A stretch of 64,000 bases of DNA from an uncultured Pseudomonadota bacterium (GTDB lineage: Bacteria > Myxococcota_A > UBA9160 > PR03). This document shows, in pieces, positions 1 through 6,816 of the stretch. The position numbers and the translations under genes were made by a program. The stretch lies in the NCBI GenBank assembly GCA_900696485.1, contig CAADGG010000086.1, positions 1 to 64,000 on the forward strand, given 5' to 3'. The stretch's first letter is position 1; each line of letters opens with the position of its first letter. Below the pieces are notes generated by a model. That model was not told the origin of the DNA, searched no databases, and saw only the letters and a program-made list of their open reading frames with translations.

Positions 1-118
1 ACCACTTGACGAGCAGCACCGGCGGATCACCCGCGCGAGGCATGTCTGGCGCTCCCCCGAAACGCGGGCCGCGCGGCTTGCGCCGCGCGGCCTCGGACAA
101 GGGTCCAAGGGCAAGAGG

Positions 119-1093
119 TCAGAGGGCCTTCGCGAGGCGTTTGCGCCGCAGCGCCAGACCGAGGACTCCTGTCATCACGAGCAGTCCCGTGCCGGGCTCG
201 GGGACGAGACTCGCGACACGAAAACCGACGACGTAGTCCTCGCTCGTCGGGCCGTAGTTGCCCGGGTACGACGCGGCGAGGTAGCTGGCGAGGTCGTTCC
301 AGCTCCCGCCCCGGACGCCCCGGAGCGAGCCGTACACGATCTCCTCGTTCCACTCCCACACGTTCCCGCCCTGGTCATACGTGCCGTAGGGGCTGTCCGA
401 GAGACCGTAGGCGCCGGCGTTCGTGAGCGCGTAGACGGCGAGATTGCAGTTCGCCGAGTTGCCGGTGTCCGAGCCCGGCGCGACGCAGCCCGTCACGCTG
501 TTCGTCCCGGTCGGGTAGTCGAAATAGACGCCGCCGGGGCTGTAGTACGCCGCCTTGTACCACTCGTTCTCGCTGGGAAGAACGATGTTGGCGCCGGCGT
601 TGCGCGTGACCGTCCCGCCGTTGTTCGGCGTCGCCGTCCCGCCGAGCAGCGTGTACGCGCCCGTCTCCGTGCTCGCGCTTCCCTGCCCGTTGTTCAGCCA
701 GTTCGCGAAGCGCAGCGAATCGTAGAACGAGACGTACGTCACCGGCTTGTTCGCGAAACCGGGCTTCACCGCGTAGCTGTAGCTGCCGGAGACGCCGCTG
801 CGTGTGATGCCGCCCCAGGTCGAGTTGCTGCCCATGCTCGTGTTGTAGAGGCCCAACGAGTCGGAGGCCGCCTTCGCGTTGAGCAACTCCGCGTACTGGG
901 CGTTCGTCACCTCGTACTTCGAGATCCAGTAGTCGTACGCGACGGAGCCGCAGCTCGACGCGTCGCAGTTGCTCGAGGGGGTATCGGCCGGGTTGCCCGC
1001 GTTGCCGATCGGCACCCAGTCGATGATCACGGTGGCCGAGGCCGGGGTCGCGAGCAGCGCGGCGAGTGCCGCGACGAGGAGCGATTTGCGCAC
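119..1093 (-). CDS. Secreted SUMF1/FGE-fold protein with PEP-CTERM sorting tail
   Basis: About 324 residues from a GTG start at 1093, chosen because AGGAAGG lies about 8 nt upstream and the product then opens with a signal peptide (RKSLLVAALAALLATPASA). The body is the formylglycine-generating-enzyme (SUMF1, PF03781) fold: YDYWISKYEVTNAQYAELLN, then KPVTYVSFYDSLRFANWLN, LPSENEWYKAAYY, GGNVWEWNE and RGGSWND, ending in GFRVAS. The active-site cysteines of true FGE are not visible in the last third, so this is probably a binding or structural member and not a sulfatase activator. The C-terminus VPEPGTGLLV, a hydrophobic stretch and RRKR form a PEP-CTERM signal, implying exosortase processing at the cell surface. 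No sulfatase gene is adjacent. An in-frame ATG at 1177 would add 28 unlikely residues. Confidence 0.85.
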   Translation of the reverse strand: MRKSLLVAALAALLATPASATVIIDWVPIGNAGNPADTPSSNCDASSCGSVAYDYWISKYEVTNAQYAELLNAKAASDSLGLYNTSMGSNSTWGGITRSGVSGSYSYAVKPGFANKPVTYVSFYDSLRFANWLNNGQGSASTETGAYTLLGGTATPNNGGTVTRNAGANIVLPSENEWYKAAYYSPGGVYFDYPTGTNSVTGCVAPGSDTGNSANCNLAVYALTNAGAYGLSDSPYGTYDQGGNVWEWNEEIVYGSLRGVRGGSWNDLASYLAASYPGNYGPTSEDYVVGFRVASLVPEPGTGLLVMTGVLGLALRRKRLAKAL

Positions 1094-1123
1094 GGTGGGC
1101 TTCCTTCCTGGACAGTGGAACGT

Positions 1124-1164
1124 CGGGACGGAAGCGCCCGCACCGTGCGGGCGCTTCCGTCCCG
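1124..1164. repeat. Perfect 19-bp inverted repeat with 3-nt loop
   Basis: Arms 1124-1142 and 1146-1164 are exact reverse complements with loop CCG. It lies 30-70 nt upstream of the SUMF1-fold gene start on the minus strand, so it would fold in that gene's leader RNA or end transcription coming from further right. No T-run follows on either strand. It could be a REP-type palindrome or a leader hairpin. Confidence 0.75.
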
Positions 1165-1191
1165 CCGGCGTACACAAGCAAGTTACGGGCC

Positions 1192-1218
1192 GAGAGAGAG
1201 AGAGAGAGAGAGAGAGAG
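1192..1218. repeat. (GA)n microsatellite
   Basis: 27 bases of uninterrupted GA dinucleotide (13.5 units), directly followed by a short near-palindrome (CCTTTTGA AA TCAAAGG). It lies in the leader of the SUMF1-fold gene. Dinucleotide runs this long are uncommon in bacteria and can vary in length by slippage, so a phase-variable effect on leader structure or promoter spacing is possible but unproven. Confidence 0.9.
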
Positions 1219-1228
1219 CCTTTTGAAA

Positions 1229-1635
1229 TCAAAGGGTTGGCCGCTTCGGCCCGCGCGCGACCCCGCGCCGCTCACCGAGGCGTGACGGAACCGCTTTGCC
1301 GAAACTGGGAACGCGCGTTCCTACGAGCGCGCGGAGGGCGCCGAGGCCCGACACCTGGTCACGCCACCCGCGCGTCCGCAGATCTCTGGTGACACCGAAC
1401 GCGGCGGCGGCACCAACGCGCCCTCCGGCCGTACAACCCCGGACCGGGTCCGGGCCGACAGGAGGAACGGGACGGGTGGGGGCGAGCACGGTCGAGCCGA
1501 ACGCGCGACGCGGTTCCTGCCTGTTTGTTTGGCCCGGCAGAGTGTTTGGCCCGGCAGAGCGCCTCGTCGGCGCGATGCGACTCGAGTTCGGATAAGCTGC
1601 GCGGCTGCTTTGCGACCCTCGGGGGATGTGCAGTC
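1229..1635. other. Gene-free stretch with a 17-bp tandem duplication
   Basis: No convincing gene is present. The one notable element is an exact 17-bp tandem duplication, TGTTTGGCCCGGCAGAG, at 1526-1542 and 1543-1559. It makes a spurious in-frame extension of the following antiporter gene. The divergent promoters for the SUMF1-fold gene and the antiporter must lie in or near this stretch, but no clear -35/-10 boxes stand out. Confidence 0.6.
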
Positions 1636-2877
1636 TTGTCGAACTTCGAACTGTCGATCGCGCTCTTTCTGCAGTTCGCCATCATCCTGGCGGCCTGCCG
1701 GCTGGTCGGTTTCCTGGTGCGGCCGCTCGGACAGCCGCAGGTCGTGGCCGAGATGATCACCGGAGTGCTGCTCGGACCGTCACTCTTCGGCCTCGTCGCC
1801 CCCGGCCTCCAGGCCCAGCTCTTCCCCAGCGAGAGCCTGCCGATCATCTACAGCATCGCCCAGATGGGGCTGGTGCTCTACATGTTCCTGATCGGCCTCG
1901 AGTTCGACCTCGAGCTCATCCGCAAACGGCTGAAAAGCGCGGTCTTCGTCTCCTGGGCGGGGATCGTCACGCCGTTCACCCTCGGTGCTCTCCTCGCCTG
2001 GGGCCTGATGGACCGTTTCCCGCTCTTCGCGCCTGGCGTGAAGGTCTGGGAGGCAGCGCTCTTCCTCGGTTCGGCGATGTCGATCACCGCCTTCCCGATG
2101 CTGGCGCGGATCATCTCGGAGCGCGGACTCTCGGGGACTGCGCTGGGGACGCTCGCGCTCGCCGCCGGCGCGCTCGACGACGCGGCGGCCTGGTGCCTGC
2201 TCGCGGTGGTGCTGGCGAGCTTCACCGGCAAGATGTCGATCGCGCTGCTGGCGCTCTTCGGCGGGGCGTCCTACGGCCTGTTCATGTTCACCGTCGGCCG
2301 CAAGCTCCTGGCGAAGCTCTTCGCCTGGCTCCTGGCGCTGCCGTCGCGCGAGCCGCTGGTGCTGCCGGCCGCTCTCACCCTGCTGATGCTCGCCGCCTGG
2401 TTCACCGACCGGCTCGGCATCTACGCGGTGTTCGGCGCCTTCATCCTCGGCGCCGCGATGCCGCGGGGATTGCTGCAGAAGCGACTCGAGAGCCAGATCG
2501 GCCCGCTCACCACGGTCTATCTGCTGCCGATGTTCTTCATCAATTCGGGGTTGAGCACGAAGTTCTCGCTGATCGCCTCACCGGTGATGCTGGGCATCGC
2601 GGCTCTGCTGCTGGTGGCGGCGATCGCCGGCAAGGGGATCGCCTGCGGCCTCGCGGCGCGCTTCGCCGGCGAGTCGAGCAAGGACGCCCTCGCGATCGGC
2701 GCGCTCATGAACTCGCGCGGACTGATGGAGCTGATCCTGCTCAACATCGGTTACGAGCGCGGCATGATCACGCAGACGCTGTTCACGATCCTGGTGATCA
2801 TGGCGGTCGTGACGACGATCATGGCCGTGCCGCTGTTCAATCGCGTCTACCGCCCCGGCGACGCCGCACCGGCCTGA
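1636..2877 (+). CDS. CPA2-family cation:proton antiporter (Na_H_Exchanger domain)
   Basis: About 413 residues from TTG at 1636, preferred because GGGGGA (1621-1626) is correctly spaced; the frame is open upstream to 1525 but that part falls in a tandem repeat. The protein is almost entirely transmembrane (about 12 helices) and matches the monovalent cation:proton antiporter-2 family (PF00999). Early motifs are LGQPQVVAEMITGVLLGPS and MGLVLYMFLIGLEFD. A mid-protein ALDDAAAWCLL carries the paired acidic residues expected at the ion site, and FGAFILGAAMP occurs later. There is no C-terminal TrkA-N or USP domain, so this is the short form. It likely exchanges Na+ or K+ for H+ at the inner membrane. 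The substrate ion cannot be read from sequence, and the neighbours give no clue. Confidence 0.85.
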   Translation: MSNFELSIALFLQFAIILAACRLVGFLVRPLGQPQVVAEMITGVLLGPSLFGLVAPGLQAQLFPSESLPIIYSIAQMGLVLYMFLIGLEFDLELIRKRLKSAVFVSWAGIVTPFTLGALLAWGLMDRFPLFAPGVKVWEAALFLGSAMSITAFPMLARIISERGLSGTALGTLALAAGALDDAAAWCLLAVVLASFTGKMSIALLALFGGASYGLFMFTVGRKLLAKLFAWLLALPSREPLVLPAALTLLMLAAWFTDRLGIYAVFGAFILGAAMPRGLLQKRLESQIGPLTTVYLLPMFFINSGLSTKFSLIASPVMLGIAALLLVAAIAGKGIACGLAARFAGESSKDALAIGALMNSRGLMELILLNIGYERGMITQTLFTILVIMAVVTTIMAVPLFNRVYRPGDAAPA

Positions 2878-3446
2878 TGGGCGGCGCGGGACACACGTCC
2901 CCTCTCGAGTCTGCGCGTCGGACACCCGCTCGCCCGAGCGCCGAGTGCACCTGCGCCCGGCGCTCCGTCGGCCGCAGGCAGCCGCTCGGCACCGAAGTGA
3001 TTGCCTCAGGGACCTGCCTCGAAGCCGCCGAGACATTCCTCGGGGTCGGGGATGGCTGGGGCCGTGGGTGGAGACCGGCCCCCGCGGGAGTAGACGGAAC
3101 GGACCTGATCGGACCTGAATGAAAGGATCGCACTGTTCGTCCTGTCCGCCGCGATGGCTCCGCCGCTGGCACCGGCGAACTGGTTCGCAGCAACGGAGCG
3201 GGCCGCCGACCTGCCGATTTCCACGAGTAGCGCGAAAGTTTTTCCCATAACTATGAAAAGCTTTTCCCGCCGCGTCATGAGCGGCCCCGGTGCACTCCAG
3301 GGAATTCAGCGACTTACGGAGTGCCTTGCCCCGGCATGCGAGTTGCAGGTTCTTTTGGCGGGGAAGGGAACGCGCTGCGCGCATTGGCCGCAACGGTCGC
3401 CCCCCCTCGCTGAGCTGGCGAACTTATGACAAGGGGGACGCGTTCC
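2878..3446. other. Gene-free stretch, about 570 bp
   Basis: Open frames here are arginine/serine/proline-rich and show no family resemblance. A locally AT-richer patch (about 3228-3265) may hold the promoter of the PEP-CTERM gene downstream. No repeats, hairpins or RNA genes were recognised. Confidence 0.5.
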
Positions 3447-4269
3447 GTGAAGATCAGTACTCGCATGGCTGGCGGTCTTACTGGCCCTGAGCTGCGCCGC
3501 GCCGTGAAGCTCGGATCGTTCGTCCTGGCCTTGGTGCTGGGCACGAGCAGCGGGGCTTCGGCCACTCCGTTCTACGACTCCTTCGGTCCTCTCCCCGAAG
3601 CAAACTGGGGGGGCGTTGGTATCCCCAACGATGCGGTCACGGCCTCCAGGCAGTTCTATGACGGCAGCAATGTCCTGATCACCATCGCGATGAACGCCCA
3701 CGGGCGATACTCCAACCCCGACGTGACCAACGACGGCGCCGGAACTTATTTCGCGGGTCCGGGGAGCAACACCGGCGGCGCCGGGGAGAGTTCGACCACG
3801 GGCGCCCTCTGGAACTTCAACACATTCATCAAGGTCGAGGGCTTCAACGGTGCGACGCCCAAGCTCACCGACTATCAGTTCAATTTGTACTACGACTTCG
3901 ACCCGGGCCTGGATACGCCGTTCGGCTCCTTGGGTGTCGTCAACCTGACGCAGGTAGTCGCGCTTTCGCCAACTCCGGCAGCAACGCTCGCGCAAGAATC
4001 CCAAAATCTCCTCTTTGGATACCTTGCCGTCCCCATTGGCTGGGATCGTGACGCCGCCGGCGGGTAGCTTCGACCCCAACGCTCTCGGTGAGTACAACTT
4101 CGGTATCCAGGTCAGCAAAGGCGGGTGGTATCTCGACGGCCTCGCGATGGACGTGCAAGTCGTGCCCGAGCCCGCGACCGCCGTTCTCCTCGGCGTGGGC
4201 TTGATGGGCTTGGCGGCGAAGCGGCGCAAGAGCCAGGCGAACCTGGAGCTCCGAGCGAAGTTGGCCTGA
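3447..4269 (+). pseudogene. PEP-CTERM secreted protein gene interrupted by a frameshift
   Basis: The first frame (GTG 3447, preceded by AGGGGG; a weaker ATG at 3426) encodes a signal peptide (VKLGSFVLALVLGTSSGASA) and a mature part beginning TPFYDSFGPL. It reads QESQNLLFGYL and then hits a TAG at 4065-4067. The +1 frame continues sensibly from about 4018 (PSPLAGIVTPPAG, GEYNFGIQVSKGGWYLDGL) to VPEPATAVLLGVGLMGLAAKRRK, a classic PEP-CTERM tail, with stop at 4269. The protein was therefore once continuous at about 270 residues, and one base has been gained (or two lost) near 4015-4045. Either the gene is broken or the assembly has an error there. The body has no known domain and resembles secreted PEP-CTERM proteins of unknown function. 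Confidence 0.75.
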
Positions 4270-4279
4270 TTTTCGGTCC

Positions 4280-4316
4280 CGTGCGCCCATCGTCCCCTCG
4301 GAGCGATGGGCGCACG
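4280..4316. terminator. Hairpin terminator-like inverted repeat after the PEP-CTERM gene
   Basis: A 13-bp perfect stem (CGTGCGCCCATCG / CGATGGGCGCACG) with an 11-nt loop begins about 10 bp after the stop of the PEP-CTERM gene. No T-tract follows, so termination efficiency is uncertain. Confidence 0.65.
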
Positions 4317-4390
4317 TGTAACGGATTGAAATTGCGCCCCGCTTGTTTGTCCTCTGTCCGCTCCGCGGCTACTGGCGCGTAAGGACGAAG

Positions 4391-4461
4391 ACGCGGGCGA
4401 TCGAGGTCCGATCGCGCCGGAAGTGGCAACTCGTCCGAGGACTTCGCCCGCGGAGGACCGT
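4391..4461. repeat. 71-bp direct repeat, copy A (left of fdhA)
   Basis: Aligns without gaps to 6028-6098 at 60 of 71 positions (about 85%), in the same orientation. The two copies bracket the formaldehyde dehydrogenase gene. On the minus strand both copies share a reading frame (VLRGRSPR-x-SCHFRR-x-RTS). Copy A abuts the MFS remnant. The family is not recognised; it could be a dispersed genomic repeat or the residue of a recombination event. Confidence 0.8.
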
Positions 4462-4469
4462 AGTCGGCC

Positions 4470-4587
4470 ACAGCACGCCCGCGTAAATACCGCCGACGAT
4501 GCGGAAGGCGATGACGACCGCATAGGATGACGAGAGGCCGACGACGCGATTGGAGGCCGCGAACCCGATCGGCAGCGCCACCAGCAA
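4470..4587 (-). pseudogene. Fragment of an MFS transporter gene
   Basis: About 39 codons on the minus strand read LPIGFAASNRVVGLSSSYAV, VIAFRIVGGIYAGVLWP. This matches residues in the second to fourth helices of the intact MFS gene at 27427-28632 (LLIGFAASNIVVGLSSSYAV, IIASRIVGGICAGVMWP). Nucleotide similarity is close to nine in ten over about 110 bp. Everything else of the transporter is missing, and the fragment runs into the 71-bp repeat. It shows that a relative of the 27-kb operon once existed here. Confidence 0.85.
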
Positions 4588-4677
4588 CGTTTTGCGGTGG
4601 AAGGTTTCCGTAGCTGCGATTGTTTCCCTTGTCGGAGCCGTCCGTCCGCCGAATGCGGAATCTACTGTCGCGCGTTT

Positions 4678-5886
4678 CTATCCGGCGTTCTTCAGGACAC
4701 CATGCGGATCGATGAGGAACTTCTTGGCGACGCCCTCGTCGAAGTCGGCGTAGCCGCGCGGGGCTTCGTCGAGCGTGATGACCGTGACGTTCACCGCTTT
4801 GGCGATCTGGATCCGGTCGTGCAGGATGGCCATCATGAGCTTTCGGTTGTACTTCAGCACCGGCGTCTGTCCGGTATGCAGCGAGTGGCTCTTGGCCCAG
4901 CCGAGCCCGAAGCGGATCGACAGCGCCCCCTTGCGGGCTGCGGCGTCCTTCGAGCCGGGGTCATCGGTGACGTAGAGGCCGGGGATCCCGATCGAGCCGC
5001 CCGGGCGCGTGATCTCCATCGCGGCGTTGAGCACGACCGCGGGCGCTTCGGTGTTCGCTTCCGCGCCGTGCCCGCGCGCCTCGAAGCCGACGCAATCGAC
5101 CGCGCTGTCCACTTCGGGCACGCCGAGGATCTGCGCGACCTTGTCGGCGAGAGAGCCGGTTTCCGCGAGGTTCACGGTCTCGCAGCCGAAGGTACGCGCG
5201 TGCGCGAGCCGCCGCTCGTTCATGTCGCCGACGATGACGACCGCAGCGCCCAGCAACTGCGCCGACACGGCGGCCGCGAGGCCGACTGGCCCGGCGCCGG
5301 CGATGTACACCGTCGAACCGGGGCCGACGCCCGCCGTGACGGCGCCGTGATAGCCGGTGGGCAGAATGTCGCTCAGACAGGTCAGGTCACGGATCTTCGC
5401 CATGGCCTGGTCCTTGTCGGGGAATTTGAGGAGGTTGAAGTCGGCGTACGGGATCATGATGTACTCGGCCTGTCCTCCCACCCAGCCGCCCATGTCCACA
5501 TAGCCGTACGCGCCGCCTGCCCGCTCGGGATTGACGGTGAGGCAAATGCCGGTCTGCTGCTCCCTGCAGGTTCGACAGCGGCCGCAGGCGACGTTGAATG
5601 GAACCGAGACGAGGTCGCCAACCTCGAGGAACTCGACATCGCGTCCAGCTTCGATGATCTCCCCTGTGATCTCGTGACCCAGCACCAGGCCGATAGGAGC
5701 CGTGGTACGGCCCCGCACCATGTGCTGATCACTGCCGCAGATGTTCGTGGCGACAATCTCGAGGATCACGCCGTGCTCGGCTTGTTTGCCCTGGGGATTC
5801 ACGAGCTTGGGAAAGTCGATGCCCTCCACCTCCACCTTGCCCGGGCCTTTGTACACGACGCCCCGATTGGTTGACGTGCTCGCCAT
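4678..5886 (-). CDS. fdhA: Glutathione-independent formaldehyde dehydrogenase
   Basis: 402 residues, the usual length for the Pseudomonas putida-type zinc, tightly NAD-binding formaldehyde dehydrogenase. It oxidises formaldehyde to formate (and can dismutate aldehydes) in the cytoplasm without glutathione. It is a medium-chain dehydrogenase with catalytic zinc ligands C50 (NICGSDQH) and H71 (VLGHE) and a structural zinc cluster C101/C104/C107/C115 (ACGRCRTCREQQTGIC). The Rossmann motif is VYIAGAGPVGLAAA, and the family-specific segment DLTCLSDILPTGYHGAV is present. AGAAGG lies 5 nt before the ATG. The gene is monocistronic and bracketed by the 71-bp direct repeats. Together with frmA-fghA it would remove formaldehyde released by O-demethylation of methoxylated aromatics, which is an inference from context. 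Confidence 0.93.
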   Translation of the reverse strand: MASTSTNRGVVYKGPGKVEVEGIDFPKLVNPQGKQAEHGVILEIVATNICGSDQHMVRGRTTAPIGLVLGHEITGEIIEAGRDVEFLEVGDLVSVPFNVACGRCRTCREQQTGICLTVNPERAGGAYGYVDMGGWVGGQAEYIMIPYADFNLLKFPDKDQAMAKIRDLTCLSDILPTGYHGAVTAGVGPGSTVYIAGAGPVGLAAAVSAQLLGAAVVIVGDMNERRLAHARTFGCETVNLAETGSLADKVAQILGVPEVDSAVDCVGFEARGHGAEANTEAPAVVLNAAMEITRPGGSIGIPGLYVTDDPGSKDAAARKGALSIRFGLGWAKSHSLHTGQTPVLKYNRKLMMAILHDRIQIAKAVNVTVITLDEAPRGYADFDEGVAKKFLIDPHGVLKNAG

Positions 5887-5944
5887 GCGTGCTTCTCCTT
5901 CTCCATGTCCAGGCGACGATCGGATCGAGCCTCAGCGCGGAGTG

Positions 5945-5972
5945 TGATCCCCCATGCATGATCCCCCATGCA
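5945..5972. repeat. 14-bp tandem duplication
   Basis: TGATCCCCCATGCA occurs twice head to tail (5945-5958 and 5959-5972), 60-90 bp upstream of the fdhA start. Each unit contains ATGCAT at the junction, a small palindrome. It may be a duplicated regulatory site for fdhA or simple slippage. Confidence 0.8.
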
Positions 5973-6027
5973 TGAGGATGGCCGTGGTCAGCTCGGCACT
6001 CACTGATCACATGGTTCGATGAGAACT

Positions 6028-6098
6028 ACGCGGGCGAGTGAGGTCCGATACCGCCGGAAGTGACAACTCACCCGAGGGCTTCGGCCTCGGAGGACGGT
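6028..6098. repeat. 71-bp direct repeat, copy B (right of fdhA)
   Basis: Second copy of the element at 4391-4461, same orientation, no gaps, about 85% identity. This copy keeps a cleaner internal hairpin (CCGAGG gcttcgg CCTCGG). It lies upstream of fdhA, so it may also contribute to that gene's control region. The rest of 5887-6264 holds no recognisable gene. Confidence 0.8.
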
Positions 6099-6264
6099 CG
6101 ACGACCGTCTCGCCGATCGGGCCGGCATCGGCGAGACGCTGGAAGGGGGAGACCGACCTCGCAGCCTCTCGCGGTGGCTCGAGACGCGAGGATGCTCCCG
6201 ATCCGGATCCTCGTTGCGGAGTGCGCCGGCGAGAGAATCCGGACCGGGAGCGGGAGTCGATGCG

Positions 6265-6408
6265 CTACTGGCATGCGGGGTGGCCGCAGACACAGAGGTC
6301 GCCCTGGCGGCGCTGCGCAGCGGCCTCACAGGCCTCCGAGCAATCCGGAGATCCCTCCCGCGCGAGGCATCGACACGATCCGTGGCAGCAGCGTTCGGCG
6401 CCGGTCAT
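6265..6408 (-). CDS. Small bacterial metallothionein (SmtA/BmtA type)
   Basis: 47 residues, found by eye on the minus strand inside a longer open frame. The ATG at 6408 is chosen because GGGAGGGA sits 5-8 nt upstream. The product has nine cysteines (C7, C8, C12, C14, C23, C27, C39, C41, C46) and two histidines near the clusters (H9, H43). The arrangement matches family PF02069: an N-terminal cluster CCHGSCRC, a central PDCSEACE (SmtA has YCSEACA), and a C-terminal CVCGHPACQ (SmtA has GCGHTGC). Such proteins bind Zn, Cd or Cu(I) in the cytoplasm. The gene lies 408 bp downstream of the CopB-type copper ATPase on the same strand, which fits a metal-homeostasis role. The first cluster spacing differs from SmtA (CC-x3-C-x-C), so metal preference is unknown. 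Confidence 0.78.
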   Translation of the reverse strand: MTGAERCCHGSCRCLAREGSPDCSEACEAAAQRRQGDLCVCGHPACQ

Positions 6409-6816
6409 CTCGTCCCTCCCCTGCCATCGCAAAGCAAGGATCGGGCCAGGGGTGAGAACCCCCTCCAGCGTCCTCCGCGTGCCCCGTTCGAGCTGTAAAT
6501 CGCAGAATCGACGCACCTGCGTGCAAGATCGGGTACGGCTGCTCGAGTCCGGCGCGATTCGATCCGCGGCGCGGTGACGATGAAGCAGCGAGAGCCGCGC
6601 GGTGAAGGTGGCTCCTTGCTTGCTCTCCTCGCGGGCACGAAGCAGCCGGAAGGAGCAAGACCATGGGACAAATGATTTGTGGGCTGATGACCGGCAGGCC
6701 CGTCGCACTCGATGTGCTCGTCCCAGCGCCGCAGCAGAGAGGCGGCGGAAGCATTCTCCGAGAGGAACGGAAGGTCGCGCTGAAACCTCGTTGACGCGGT
6801 CGATTCGTTCTGATGG
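6409..6816. other. Spacer between copper ATPase and metallothionein
   Basis: About 400 bp with no gene of recognisable family on either strand. A short hairpin (GGGGT GAGA ACCCC, 6449-6462) lies about 40 bp before the metallothionein start and could be part of its leader. No obvious MerR-type or CsoR-type operator was seen. Confidence 0.45.

Noticed and set aside
26-378. Arg/Ser-rich frames overlapping the SUMF1-fold gene
   Set aside because: They are antisense or off-frame shadows with no family resemblance or ribosome site.
1626-3122. Long Arg/His/Pro-rich frame of 498 codons on the plus strand
   Set aside because: It is the shifted frame of the antiporter gene; composition is typical of GC-rich shadow translation.
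3006-3278. 90-codon minus-strand frame (MTRREKLFIVMGKTFALLVEI)
   Set aside because: No ribosome site or family match, and it sits in an otherwise empty stretch.
4391-6098. 71-bp repeats as integron attC sites
   Set aside because: No GTTRRRY/RYYYAAC core sites in either copy and no integrase gene.
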